Origin: Shewanella litoralis | GTDB lineage: Bacteria > Pseudomonadota > Gammaproteobacteria > Enterobacterales > Shewanellaceae | Reading direction: 5' to 3' | Length of the DNA: 64,000 nt | NCBI RefSeq assembly: GCF_009828585.1 | Contig: NZ_WSRZ01000008.1 | Location: forward strand, 62,001 to 126,000 | In this document: positions 10,586-19,492 of the stretch, piece by piece | Layout: the number at the start of each line of letters is the position of its first letter | Position numbering within the stretch: position 1 is the stretch's first letter | The notes under the pieces: generated by a model | Seen by the model: only the letters and a program-made list of their open reading frames with translations | Told to the model about the DNA's origin: nothing | Database searches by the model: none | Made by a program: the position numbers and the translations under genes

Positions 10586-10827
10586 TAACCTTTACTCACA
10601 TATCCTCTATTTCTACGTCATCATTTAGTTTGTCCGCTTATCTTCCAATTTAATTGTTATTATTTTGTTTATTTTTTTGTTGTCAGGCCTCAGCAGATGC
10701 CAAATGACTCAATTAATGCTAAATTAATCCGCTGTTTATCGATGTAATTGATAATTCGCACTTAAAAAATTTTAACGCTAACTCATTTCAAGGAAGAGTT
10801 AACAGACATATAAATTGGAGTTTATAG

Positions 10828-12552
10828 ATGAATAAAATGGCAATTGCTGCTGTGGTATTGGCTGTCGGTGCTGGTGGATATTTACTGACACAACAAGGTG
10901 CATCGGTGGGTACAAGTGACCCCATGCTTGATTACATTCCCGCAGACACATTAGCGTTTTCAGGACAGTTAGCGCCATTCCCACTAAAAGACTATTTATA
11001 TAGCATTGCGGGTAATTACCAAGCTCAAGGTTTGGATGAGTTACTGCAAATTGACGACACTTCAAGCCCACAAGAGCGTTTTTTTGTAAGCTTATACAAG
11101 CAATACATGACATTACTGCCTACACCAGATGCATTGCTTAGCACTTATGGTTTAGCTGATTCGATAAAAAGCTATTTTTATACACTCGGTGCATTACCTG
11201 TAATGAAAACTCAGCTAAGCAATCCTGCTGCATTTTGGCTAGAGCTTGATCGTGCTGAGCAAGAAAGCGGTTTAGAGCATACCACGGGTAAAGCTGGTGA
11301 CAGTGAATACCGCGCTTATGCACTAACCGATGCTGATGATAAAGAACAAATCAATCTTATTTTTTCTGAAAAGCAAGGTTGGTTAACGGTCACGTTAAAC
11401 ACCTCAGTAAATGATGTGGCGCTGCTTGAAACCGCACTCGGTGAGAAAAAAGTCGATAATCCACTCAGTGGTACCACGATGTTACAAGACATCGCAAAAT
11501 CACATGGTTTTATGCAAGACAGCATTAGCTTCATTAACCATGTTGAACTGGTTAAAGGGTTAACCACCACCGACGGTAACATGCTGGCTAAGCAAATTAG
11601 CAAAATGGCTGAGATACAAGGTGAAGATCCACTCGCTGAGCTTAAAACGCCAACTTGCCAAACCGAGTTTGCTGCAATTGCGGCCAATTGGCCGCGCACA
11701 GTAATGGGGCTTAACAGTTACTCGATTAGCAGTGCAGAAAGCACCATTGATGCCGCTATTGTGGTTGAAAGTAATAACCAGGTGATTCTGTCAGCGTTGA
11801 ACAAAATGCGCGGCTTTATTCCGGCGTTTAATAATAGCGACCACGAAAATATTTTATCGCTTGGATTAGGCATTGATGTTAATCAATTAGCGCCAGCGTT
11901 AAATGAAATATGGAAAGACTTACAAACGCCATCTTATCAGTGCGAAGCACTTGCGCAACTGCAAGGTGAGTTAGATGAATTAAACCCAGCAATGGTCGGT
12001 ATGATGACCGGCATGGCTAATGGTGTTAAAGGCATAAGTGTCACTTTGGCAGACTATAAGTTAGCCGAAACCAATGGTGAGCCAAGTTTTGAGAAGCTTG
12101 ATGCGTTAATCAGTATTTCGGCTGAAAAACCGATGATGTTAATTGATATGGCTAAACCATTCTTCCCACCGTTGGCGAGTGTTGACCTGAAAGACAATGG
12201 CGATCCTGTTGATATTACGCCAATGTTAATGTTGCCGCCTGAGTATGGAGTTAGTGCGAAAATGGCGATTAAAGGTAATCACCTGGTCGTTTACACTGGC
12301 GACAGAGGTACAGAGCTGGCTGATGGTCTTTATAAGCAAACATTAGACGCCAATGGCTTCTTTGATTTTGCGGTCGATTATCAAAAAATGTTTATGCCAT
12401 TAGTCGACATGATTGAAATGAGCGGCGAGCCAATGCCAGAAGAATTATCGGCATTAAAAGATTACGACATGCGGTTAAACATGTCTGTCGACTTTACCGA
12501 CAAAGGTATTGTTATTGGCTCTAAAGTGAATAGCAAAGCCAGCGCTAAGTAG
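10828..12552 (+). CDS. uncharacterised 574-aa membrane-anchored periplasmic protein
   Basis: I do not recognise a characterised family. Residues 5-24 form a hydrophobic N-terminal segment without a clear cleavage site or lipobox, so the protein is probably anchored in the inner membrane and faces the periplasm. The opening of the mature part (MLDYIPADTLAFSGQLAPFP) recalls the DUF3352-type start (P-A-D-T-L-A), but this is a weak resemblance. The rest is acidic and mixed alpha/beta with few cysteines and no enzymatic motif that I can see. The ATG follows TGGAG. It stands alone between a region with a FliA promoter and a strong bidirectional terminator. Confidence 0.75.
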   Translation: MNKMAIAAVVLAVGAGGYLLTQQGASVGTSDPMLDYIPADTLAFSGQLAPFPLKDYLYSIAGNYQAQGLDELLQIDDTSSPQERFFVSLYKQYMTLLPTPDALLSTYGLADSIKSYFYTLGALPVMKTQLSNPAAFWLELDRAEQESGLEHTTGKAGDSEYRAYALTDADDKEQINLIFSEKQGWLTVTLNTSVNDVALLETALGEKKVDNPLSGTTMLQDIAKSHGFMQDSISFINHVELVKGLTTTDGNMLAKQISKMAEIQGEDPLAELKTPTCQTEFAAIAANWPRTVMGLNSYSISSAESTIDAAIVVESNNQVILSALNKMRGFIPAFNNSDHENILSLGLGIDVNQLAPALNEIWKDLQTPSYQCEALAQLQGELDELNPAMVGMMTGMANGVKGISVTLADYKLAETNGEPSFEKLDALISISAEKPMMLIDMAKPFFPPLASVDLKDNGDPVDITPMLMLPPEYGVSAKMAIKGNHLVVYTGDRGTELADGLYKQTLDANGFFDFAVDYQKMFMPLVDMIEMSGEPMPEELSALKDYDMRLNMSVDFTDKGIVIGSKVNSKASAK

Positions 12553-12577
12553 TGCTCATCTTGTCTTAATAGTAAAT

Positions 12578-12607
12578 AAAAAGGTGACCTAATTAGGTCA
12601 CCTTTTT
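12578..12607. terminator. bidirectional terminator
   Basis: A 13-bp stem (AAAAAGGTGACCT, loop AATT, complement) has T runs on both strands. It serves both the 574-aa gene (plus) and pldA (minus), which converge here. Confidence 0.93.
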
Positions 12608-12631
12608 GTTTTAATCCTGGAATGAGGTGAG

Positions 12632-13522
12632 TTATAAAATATCGTTTAACGCAATACCAATACCAAAACGTTGATTATGATGGTTGTAGTCAATAAGGCT
12701 TTCGCCGTAACCATTGAAGTATTGAGTATATACGCGCAAATTACCGATGATTGGGTAACTCCAGGTTAACTCGACTGCACCACGATTTGGCGATTCAAAG
12801 TTATTACGCAGTAACATTGTAAAACGATGCTCATCTAGACCATAGACACCCGTGAGCTCAAAGTTACCCATGTAGTGGTTAATATCGGGGTTATCATCGC
12901 CATCAGCTGAATTAGGCATTTCTTTCTCGTCTTCGGGAATACGCCACCAGACTTTTAATCCTAGCGCGAATGGGCCTTTATCAAATACGGCACTGCCGTA
13001 AATGCGGTTCCAGCTGCGCGATAATTCGGTCGTTTGGCCGTTAGATTGATGCACTGCACCAAATCCTAAAAATGAGTTAGTAAAGCCACCAATTTTCCAG
13101 TCGTTGTTAAACAGCATAAACACTTCAGGTTCGTGGTTAGTTTCACGAAACGGTGATGACGCGTCTTGGTTGTAAACTTGCCAATAAGACTGATTAGTAT
13201 AAGCAAAGAATAAATGGCCGTTGTCGCCAAACACGTTGTACATCACAGGAAATTTAAAACTGATTTGGAATTTAGCTTCTAATTTATCGATATCAATATC
13301 ATCATCTGGGTATCTAGCTTCAAATGGTGCAGAGTGGGTCCTAGTTTGATACGTGACTGGCAGTAAATAGTTGGCCTTGTGAGGCGTGAGCACAAAAGGC
13401 TTTTCTGAGGTAGCGAGTTCTTCTTTTACGCGTTCTTCTACTAGTGAATCTTCAGCCAAAGCGCTATTGATACTGCCAAGCATTAACAGTGACATTCCAA
13501 GGTATTGCGTGCTTTTTTTCAT
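12632..13522 (-). CDS. pldA: outer membrane phospholipase A1
   Basis: PldA is a beta-barrel lipase of the outer membrane that dimerises with calcium and hydrolyses phospholipids that reach the outer leaflet. The catalytic His/Ser pair is in GAVHQSNGQ, followed by the conserved SRSWNR, and the Asn-bearing strand motif YTNQSYWQVYN lies upstream. A signal peptide ends at SALA-ED. I chose the start at 13522 (MKKSTQYLG) because it gives a clean signal peptide. Upstream in-frame ATGs at 13534 and beyond lack a better ribosome-binding site. About 296 aa. Confidence 0.93.
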   Translation of the reverse strand: MKKSTQYLGMSLLMLGSINSALAEDSLVEERVKEELATSEKPFVLTPHKANYLLPVTYQTRTHSAPFEARYPDDDIDIDKLEAKFQISFKFPVMYNVFGDNGHLFFAYTNQSYWQVYNQDASSPFRETNHEPEVFMLFNNDWKIGGFTNSFLGFGAVHQSNGQTTELSRSWNRIYGSAVFDKGPFALGLKVWWRIPEDEKEMPNSADGDDNPDINHYMGNFELTGVYGLDEHRFTMLLRNNFESPNRGAVELTWSYPIIGNLRVYTQYFNGYGESLIDYNHHNQRFGIGIALNDIL

Positions 13523-13644
13523 TGCATTATCCATTAGCAAAATAGTCAGTATGAATTCTTTGATACACATTGTTATCAATTGTGCAGCTTTTGTCGAACA
13601 AAGTTCGTTTTTGTGTGTTTATCGGGGTAGCTTATACGTTTTGG

Positions 13645-13670
13645 TGGCGTAAATTGATTAATTTACGCCA
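13645..13670. promoter_or_regulatory. perfect palindrome between pldA and cobA
   Basis: TGGCGTAAAT at 13645-13654 is mirrored exactly at 13661-13670 with a 6-nt centre. It sits in the short divergent intergenic region, about 98 bp before cobA and 122 bp before pldA. That fits an operator for a dimeric regulator. It is followed by TATTCTTTTT, so a terminator-like role is possible, but no plus-strand gene ends upstream. Confidence 0.45.
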
Positions 13671-13767
13671 TATTCTTTTTGGTTATAAAAACTAACTTTT
13701 TACTATTGTATATGGAATATAGAAACCGCTATATTTGATCATAGTAAATTATCTTGAGGTAGATGTG

Positions 13768-14586
13768 ATGGAATTAGTATCGATGCCGGGTCAGAAGGCC
13801 AAAGGCAAAGTATGGTTAGTTGGCGCAGGTCCTGGTGACGTTGAGCTATTAACCCTAAAAGCCTATCGCATTCTTAAAAATGCTGATGCAGTGCTATATG
13901 ACGCATTAGTGAGCCAGGATATTCTAGACCTTATTCCTAACAGCGCTGAAAAAATTGCCGTAGGCAAACGCGCGGGTAAGCACAGTGCCGCTCAAGATGA
14001 AATTAATCAACTGCTTGTTACTAAAGCGTTTACCCGCAAAAATGTGGTGCGTTTAAAAGGTGGCGACCCGTTTATTTTTGGCCGTGGCGGCGAAGAGCTA
14101 CAAACATTAGTGGCATCAGGCATTGCCTTTGAAGTTGTACCGGGCATTACTGCTGCCAGTGGCACATCTGCTTACGCGGGTATTCCGCTTACGCACCGTG
14201 ATTATGCCCAGGGTGTCACCTTTATTACCGGACATTGCCAGTTAGCCAGTCGCCCAATGGATTGGCAAGGTTATGCCAATCCTAACAATACGCTAGTGGT
14301 TTATATGGGGATTTTAAATGCCAATATTATTAGCGAAGGGCTCATTGGCGCAGGTAGAAGCGCTGATACACCCGTGGCTATCGTGTCAAAAGCCACCACA
14401 TCATCGCAACAGCGCTTTATTGGTAAATTAGGCGAGCTTGCCCAGTTAGCAGCCGATCCAGCATTACACATGCCAGCATTAATGATTATTGGCGAAGTGG
14501 TTGAATTAGCAGACACTTTACACTGGTTTGAACCCAACACTGAACAACACGCAATCGATTTAGAGGCAGCAGCCAAAGCGCTGTAG
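13768..14586 (+). CDS. cobA: uroporphyrinogen-III C-methyltransferase (SUMT)
   Basis: This enzyme adds two methyl groups from S-adenosylmethionine to uroporphyrinogen III, giving precorrin-2, the precursor of the siroheme used by CysI. Family motifs are clear: VWLVGAGPGDVELLT, VRLKGGDPFIFGRGGEE and VVPGITAASG, AYAGIPLTHRDYA. It has only the methyltransferase domain; the dehydrogenase/ferrochelatase half of CysG is absent and must be encoded elsewhere. The ATG at 13768 is preceded by TTGAGGTAG; the longer frame begins with a TTG and has no such site. It is 272 aa and leads cobA-cysD-cysN-permease-cysC. Confidence 0.95.
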   Translation: MELVSMPGQKAKGKVWLVGAGPGDVELLTLKAYRILKNADAVLYDALVSQDILDLIPNSAEKIAVGKRAGKHSAAQDEINQLLVTKAFTRKNVVRLKGGDPFIFGRGGEELQTLVASGIAFEVVPGITAASGTSAYAGIPLTHRDYAQGVTFITGHCQLASRPMDWQGYANPNNTLVVYMGILNANIISEGLIGAGRSADTPVAIVSKATTSSQQRFIGKLGELAQLAADPALHMPALMIIGEVVELADTLHWFEPNTEQHAIDLEAAAKAL

Positions 14587-14639
14587 TCACACAATTTAAC
14601 CCGCTGTGAAAGCAGCATATTAGGTAATGGAGATTCATC

Positions 14640-15548
14640 ATGGCAGGCCGTTCGTTAAGCCATTTACAACAACTGGAAGCAGAAAGCATCCAGATCATCC
14701 GTGAAGTTGCCGCCGAGTTTGATAACCCTGTCATGATGTATTCGATAGGGAAAGACTCATCGGTGATGCTACACCTTGCGCGTAAAGCATTTTATCCAGG
14801 CAAAATTCCATTCCCGTTGTTACACGTAGATACCGGTTGGAAATTTAAAGAGATGATCGCTTTTCGTGATGCTCAGGCAAAAGCGTTTGGTTTTGAGTTA
14901 TTGACTCACACCAACCAAGAAGGTGTTGAGCAAGGTGTTGGACCCTTTACCCATGGCAGTGCTAAACACACTGACATCATGAAAACCCAGTCTTTAAAGC
15001 AAGCTTTAAACAAATACGGTTTTGATGCTGCTTTTGGTGGCGCCCGTCGCGATGAAGAAAAGTCTCGTGCTAAAGAGCGTGTGTATTCGTTCCGTGATAA
15101 ACACCATCGCTGGGACCCTAAAAACCAACGTCCAGAATTATGGCGCACTTATAACGGCGCGGTAAACAAAGGCGAAAGCATTCGTGTATTCCCATTGTCT
15201 AACTGGACTGAGTTGGATATTTGGCAATATATCTATCAAGAAAGCATTGAAATTGTACCGTTATATTTTGCCGCACCTCGCACAGTCGTGAATAAAGGCG
15301 GACAGCTCATCATGAAAGATGATGACCGTATGCCTGTAGAAGCTGGTGATGTTGAGTCTGTTGAGCGCGTGCGTTTCAGAACCTTAGGGTGTTATCCGTT
15401 AACAGCCGCGATGCCATCTGAAGCTGATACGTTAGAGAAAATTATTGAAGAGATGTTGCTTACTCGCTCAAGTGAACGACAAGGCCGCTTAATCGACTCG
15501 GACCAAAGTGCGTCGATGGAGCACAAGAAACGCCAAGGTTATTTCTAA
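14640..15548 (+). CDS. cysD: sulfate adenylyltransferase subunit 2
   Basis: CysD is the catalytic subunit of ATP sulfurylase, which forms APS from sulfate and ATP with GTP hydrolysis by CysN. It is an N-type ATP pyrophosphatase with the PP-loop [19 protein letters not shown], the conserved [17 protein letters not shown] segment and [13 protein letters not shown]. The C-terminal RQGRLIDSD is also typical. 302 aa is the normal length. A TGGAG site precedes the ATG, and 48 bp separate it from cysN. Confidence 0.98.
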   Translation: MAGRSLSHLQQLEAESIQIIREVAAEFDNPVMMYSIGKDSSVMLHLARKAFYPGKIPFPLLHVDTGWKFKEMIAFRDAQAKAFGFELLTHTNQEGVEQGVGPFTHGSAKHTDIMKTQSLKQALNKYGFDAAFGGARRDEEKSRAKERVYSFRDKHHRWDPKNQRPELWRTYNGAVNKGESIRVFPLSNWTELDIWQYIYQESIEIVPLYFAAPRTVVNKGGQLIMKDDDRMPVEAGDVESVERVRFRTLGCYPLTAAMPSEADTLEKIIEEMLLTRSSERQGRLIDSDQSASMEHKKRQGYF

Positions 15549-15596
15549 TTAACCCAGCGGGCAACGCCAATAGACCTAATTTGAGTGAGAGAGATA

Positions 15597-17039
15597 ATGG
15601 ATAAAGCAACAGCAAATACCGACCGCATGGCAGCAGAAATCCAGCTGCACGGCGTAAAAGAATACCTGGCCTTACAACAAAATAAAGGCTTATTACGTTT
15701 TTTAACGTGTGGCAGTGTTGATGATGGTAAAAGTACCTTAATTGGCCGTTTACTACATGACAGCGCCCAGATTTACGAAGACCAGCTAGCCAGTTTAAAA
15801 AATGACAGCGCTAAAATGGGCACCACAGGTGAAGCGATCGATTTAGCGTTATTAGTTGACGGCCTGCAAGCAGAGCGTGAGCAAGGCATTACGATTGATG
15901 TGGCTTATCGTTACTTTTCAAGCGAAAAGCGTAAATTTATTATTTCTGATACGCCTGGCCATGAGCAATACACTCGTAATATGGCAACCGGCGCATCGAC
16001 ATGTGACCTAGCCGTTATTTTGGTTGATGCCCGTTACGGCGTACAAACGCAAACTAAACGTCATGCGTTTATTGCATCTCTTCTTGGTTTGCGCCACTTT
16101 GTTGTCGCGGTTAACAAGATGGATCTCGTCGGCTTTGATCAAACGGTGTTTGATAAAATACAGGCTGATTTTGCTGACTTCGTAAAAGACTTCGGCGACT
16201 TAGATATTCACTACGTGCCGTTATCAGCGTTAAATGGCGACAACGTTGTTAACCGCAGCACGCAGTGTGATTGGTATCAAGGTGGTACATTGCTCGAGTT
16301 ACTAGAAACGATTGATACTCAACGTGAACTCAGTGAATTACCGGTACGTTTTCCTGTGCAATATGTTTTGCGTCCAAACCTTGATTTCCGTGGGTTTGCA
16401 GGCACTTTAGCTTCTGGTGTGCTTAATGTTGGTGATGAAGTTGTCGCACTTCCTTCTGGCAAGCGCAGCAAGATTGAACGCATAGTGACATTTGATGGTG
16501 ATTTGCAAGAGGCGGTAGCCGGTCAAGCTGTGACTATTACCCTTGAAGATGAAATTGACATCTCTCGTGGAGATTTGTTAGCGAAACCAGACAGCGCACC
16601 CCAAATGGCTAACCATATCGTGGCAGACTTAGTGTGGATGGATGAAAAGCCATTACAAATCGGTCAGTTATACGATGTAAAAGTCGCGGGTAAAAAGACT
16701 CAAGCTGTTGTCAGTGAAATCGAATATGTTACCGATGTAAATACTCTTGAGCGTAGTGCTGCGACTACGTTGAGCTTAAATACCATCGCGAGAGTTAAGT
16801 TAGATCTTACTGAGTCGATTGTACTAGATGCATACAGCTTAGTGCGTGATACTGGCGGAATGATTTTAATTGACCGTTTATCAAATGCCACTGTTGCAGC
16901 CGTAATGGTGGTGAGTGGTCATCAAGGTGATAAGCAAACCAACACTGAATTTAGTGCATTTGAAATTGAGTTTAATGCGTTGGTCCGTAAGCATTATCCA
17001 CACTGGAATGCCCGCGATATTAGCGTACTTGGAAAATAA
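15597..17039 (+). CDS. cysN: sulfate adenylyltransferase subunit 1 (GTPase)
   Basis: CysN is an EF-Tu-like GTPase that drives APS synthesis by CysD. The G motifs are present: G1 [10 protein letters not shown]3 DTPGHEQY, G4 NKMD. Two beta-barrel domains follow from about residue 235. There is no C-terminal APS kinase domain; that activity is encoded separately by cysC two genes on. The ATG at 15597 follows GAGTGAGAGAG; a GTG 12 nt upstream is in frame but lies within that site. Length 480 aa. Confidence 0.97.
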   Translation: MDKATANTDRMAAEIQLHGVKEYLALQQNKGLLRFLTCGSVDDGKSTLIGRLLHDSAQIYEDQLASLKNDSAKMGTTGEAIDLALLVDGLQAEREQGITIDVAYRYFSSEKRKFIISDTPGHEQYTRNMATGASTCDLAVILVDARYGVQTQTKRHAFIASLLGLRHFVVAVNKMDLVGFDQTVFDKIQADFADFVKDFGDLDIHYVPLSALNGDNVVNRSTQCDWYQGGTLLELLETIDTQRELSELPVRFPVQYVLRPNLDFRGFAGTLASGVLNVGDEVVALPSGKRSKIERIVTFDGDLQEAVAGQAVTITLEDEIDISRGDLLAKPDSAPQMANHIVADLVWMDEKPLQIGQLYDVKVAGKKTQAVVSEIEYVTDVNTLERSAATTLSLNTIARVKLDLTESIVLDAYSLVRDTGGMILIDRLSNATVAAVMVVSGHQGDKQTNTEFSAFEIEFNALVRKHYPHWNARDISVLGK

Positions 17040-17042
17040 TTA

Positions 17043-18767
17043 ATGAGCGAAATATGGTTGTTAGCGATCATTTTGTTAGCTCTGGTCGGCGGGCTCCTTG
17101 CGGGGCTTGCTACACCGGCCGCCATGTTTTTTTTCGCTTCATTATTGTGTTATATGCTTGGGCTGGTGGATTTAAGTGTCAGCCTGAGTAGTTTTACCAA
17201 TAACGGCTTAATCACACTTGTGCTCCTGGTGCTTGCCGCCACCGCGCTCGAAAAAACCTCTTTGTTAGGTAAATTAAGCCAAGTGATTGGTAAAGGTTCG
17301 CTGTTTTCAACCTTAGCTAAACTCGGAATTTCGACAGCGTTGTTGTCATCATTTACTAACAATACCGCTGTAGTGGCTTCGCTAATTGGTGTTGTGCGCC
17401 GAAACCAAGCACATGCACCGTCTAAGCTATTATTACCGTTAAATTATGCTGCCATTTTAGGTGGTACATTAACCTTAATTGGTACCTCAACTAACTTAAT
17501 TGTTAACTCATTTGTTGAAAACGCGGGTTTAGAACCGTTAGGTTTTTTCGAGTTTTCACAAGTGGGTGCACTGTTGGTGGTGGGGGGATTAACTTTACTG
17601 ACCATTCTCGCTAATTTTTTACCCGACAGACGTGAAGAGTCAGAAGATGAGGCTTTGCCTTATTTACTTGAAGCTCACGTAGCTAAAACGTCCACTCTGG
17701 TGGGTAAAAGTGTTATCGATAACCGTTTACGTGCACTTAAAAAACTGTATTTAGTTGAATTAGAGCGCAGCGGCATTCGTATTTGCCCTGTGCCACCACA
17801 AATGGTGTTACAAGCCGATGATGTATTACGTTTTAGTGGTGCAGTTGAGTCGGTTGAATTATTGCATCAATTTGATGGCTTAGAATGGTTTGGTAAGCAA
17901 CACGCGAAAGGCCAAAATTTGGTAGAAGCGGTATTAGCACCATCATCAAGTTTAGTCGGCACCACCTTAAAAGATTCTCGGTTCCGTGAAGTGTTTGATG
18001 CTGCGGTCATGGCGATTCGTCGTGGGCATATGCCGTTAAAGGGTGGCCTGGGTGACATCGTATTACAACCTGGCGATGTATTACTATTAACCCCAGGTGA
18101 TCGTTTTTCAAAATGCCCCAATTTAACCACAGATTTTGCGGCCATTAGCGGTTTAGACCTCAGTGTCCGGTTAGATGAAAAACGTGGTAATTGGGTATTA
18201 GCCGGTTTTGCCTTAACCATCTTAGCGAGCATTTTTGAAGTACTTCCTTTAGCCAAAGGGTTAGTGTTATTGCTACTCAGTTATGTGGCAATTGGCGCGG
18301 TTACCCTAACGGAACTTAAACGACGTTTCCCACTCGAGTTAGTGGTTATTGTCGGCAGTGCTTTGGGTTTAGCCAACCTGATGGTCACCACAGGTCTCGC
18401 AGATCAAATGGCTCAGGGCTTACTCAGTGTGTTCAGTGGTTATGGTGTGTTTGCTGCTTTTGTCGGGGTGTATTTTATCACTTTGATTGTCACTGAACTG
18501 ATCACCAACAATGCAGCAGCGGCGTTAGCGTTCCCAGTCGCTTATGCAATAGCCATAAGCTTTGGTGTTGATCCTCGCCCGTTTATTATGGCTGTGGTGT
18601 TCGGTGCAAGTGCGAGTTTTATTTCTCCTTACGGTTATCAAACTAACCTAATGGTATACAACGCGGGCAACTATAAACTCAGCGATTTTGTGCGTTTAGG
18701 TTTACCGTTATCGATTTTGTATTCGGCCATAGTGTTAATGGCAGTACCGTATTTTTTCCCGTTTTAG
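17043..18767 (+). CDS. SLC13-family permease with two TrkA-C domains, probable sulfate transporter
   Basis: This 574-aa inner-membrane protein has the divalent anion:sodium symporter (DASS/SLC13) architecture. There are about five helices at 1-200 with SFTNNTAVVASLIGVV and the LIGTSTNLIVNS signature. Two cytosolic TrkA-C domains follow (about 205-285 and 290-375), then further helices with a second ELITNNAAAALAFPVAYA repeat. It starts 3 bp after cysN stops and precedes cysC, so sulfate uptake is the likely role. The substrate is inferred from context; other anions are possible. No CysTWA sulfate ABC system is in the window. Confidence 0.88.
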   Translation: MSEIWLLAIILLALVGGLLAGLATPAAMFFFASLLCYMLGLVDLSVSLSSFTNNGLITLVLLVLAATALEKTSLLGKLSQVIGKGSLFSTLAKLGISTALLSSFTNNTAVVASLIGVVRRNQAHAPSKLLLPLNYAAILGGTLTLIGTSTNLIVNSFVENAGLEPLGFFEFSQVGALLVVGGLTLLTILANFLPDRREESEDEALPYLLEAHVAKTSTLVGKSVIDNRLRALKKLYLVELERSGIRICPVPPQMVLQADDVLRFSGAVESVELLHQFDGLEWFGKQHAKGQNLVEAVLAPSSSLVGTTLKDSRFREVFDAAVMAIRRGHMPLKGGLGDIVLQPGDVLLLTPGDRFSKCPNLTTDFAAISGLDLSVRLDEKRGNWVLAGFALTILASIFEVLPLAKGLVLLLLSYVAIGAVTLTELKRRFPLELVVIVGSALGLANLMVTTGLADQMAQGLLSVFSGYGVFAAFVGVYFITLIVTELITNNAAAALAFPVAYAIAISFGVDPRPFIMAVVFGASASFISPYGYQTNLMVYNAGNYKLSDFVRLGLPLSILYSAIVLMAVPYFFPF

Positions 18768-18812
18768 TATGAGTTTTCGTGCGGTGTATATTGCCGTAGA
18801 TCAGGAGCTGTT

Positions 18813-19436
18813 ATGAGCAATATTGTTTGGCATCAACATTCGATAGACCAAGCCGCCCGAGGGGCGCAAAAGGGCCAAAATCCGGTGTTGTTATGGTTTA
18901 CTGGTTTGTCTGGTTCTGGCAAGTCAACGCTTGCTGGCGCCTTAGAGAGAGCGTTATTTGAGCATGGCTTTCATACTTATTTGTTAGACGGTGATAACGT
19001 TCGTCACGGCTTATGTAAAGACTTAGGTTTTAGCCTTGAAGACCGTGATGAAAACTTACGTCGTGTAGGCGAAGTGGCTAAATTGATGGTTGATTCGGGC
19101 TTAGTGGTACTGTCGGCGTTTATCTCCCCTACGCGTGAAGAGCGTGATCGCGTCCGCGCATTATTTCCTCAAGGTCAATTTGTTGAAGTGCATGTTTCAA
19201 CGCCATTGAGTGTGTGTGAATCTCGAGATCCTAAAGGGTTATATGCTAAAGCGCGTAAAGGCGAGATAGCTAACTTTACCGGTATTTCATCACCATATGA
19301 GGTGCCTGAATCTGCTGAGTTAACCATAGACACCAGTAAAGGCGATCTTGGCACGCAGGTGAATGGTTTATTAGCTTATTTAAAAGCAATCGAAGTGTTA
19401 AATCCACCGAGACAAATAGCCGGAGCGGGAATTTAA
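18813..19436 (+). CDS. cysC: adenylylsulfate kinase (APS kinase)
   Basis: CysC phosphorylates APS at the 3-prime position to PAPS, the substrate of CysH. The P-loop GLSGSGKST, the [14 protein letters not shown]-binding stretch, the [13 protein letters not shown] lid region and [14 protein letters not shown] are all intact. 207 aa is usual for the free-standing enzyme. The start follows CAGGAGC. It ends the cobA-cysDN-permease-cysC operon at a strong terminator. Confidence 0.98.
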   Translation: MSNIVWHQHSIDQAARGAQKGQNPVLLWFTGLSGSGKSTLAGALERALFEHGFHTYLLDGDNVRHGLCKDLGFSLEDRDENLRRVGEVAKLMVDSGLVVLSAFISPTREERDRVRALFPQGQFVEVHVSTPLSVCESRDPKGLYAKARKGEIANFTGISSPYEVPESAELTIDTSKGDLGTQVNGLLAYLKAIEVLNPPRQIAGAGI

Positions 19437-19456
19437 CTAGCTGTGAGCAAATAATT

Positions 19457-19492
19457 AAAAAAGGGCAGAATAGTAACATTCAGCCCTTTTTT
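19457..19492. terminator. bidirectional terminator after cysC
   Basis: AAAAAAGGGC at 19457-19466 pairs with 19483-19492; the inner AGAAT/ATTCA extends the hairpin. T runs are found on both strands. It overlaps the last codons of the convergent dipeptidase gene. Confidence 0.85.

Larger units (their letters stand above)
10002..10827. other. 826-bp intergenic region with FliA promoter, hairpins and a repeat fragment
   Basis: In order it holds a 14-bp-stem palindrome (10044), an internally deleted copy of the window's repeat family (10110), a near-consensus FliA (sigma-28) promoter (10382), a structured stretch (10440-10530) and a 12-bp-stem hairpin (10554). The ribosome-binding site TGGAG of the next gene is at its end. 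No ORF of useful size was seen between the FliA promoter and 10827, so the stretch is either a long leader or an untranslated RNA. Confidence 0.6.
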
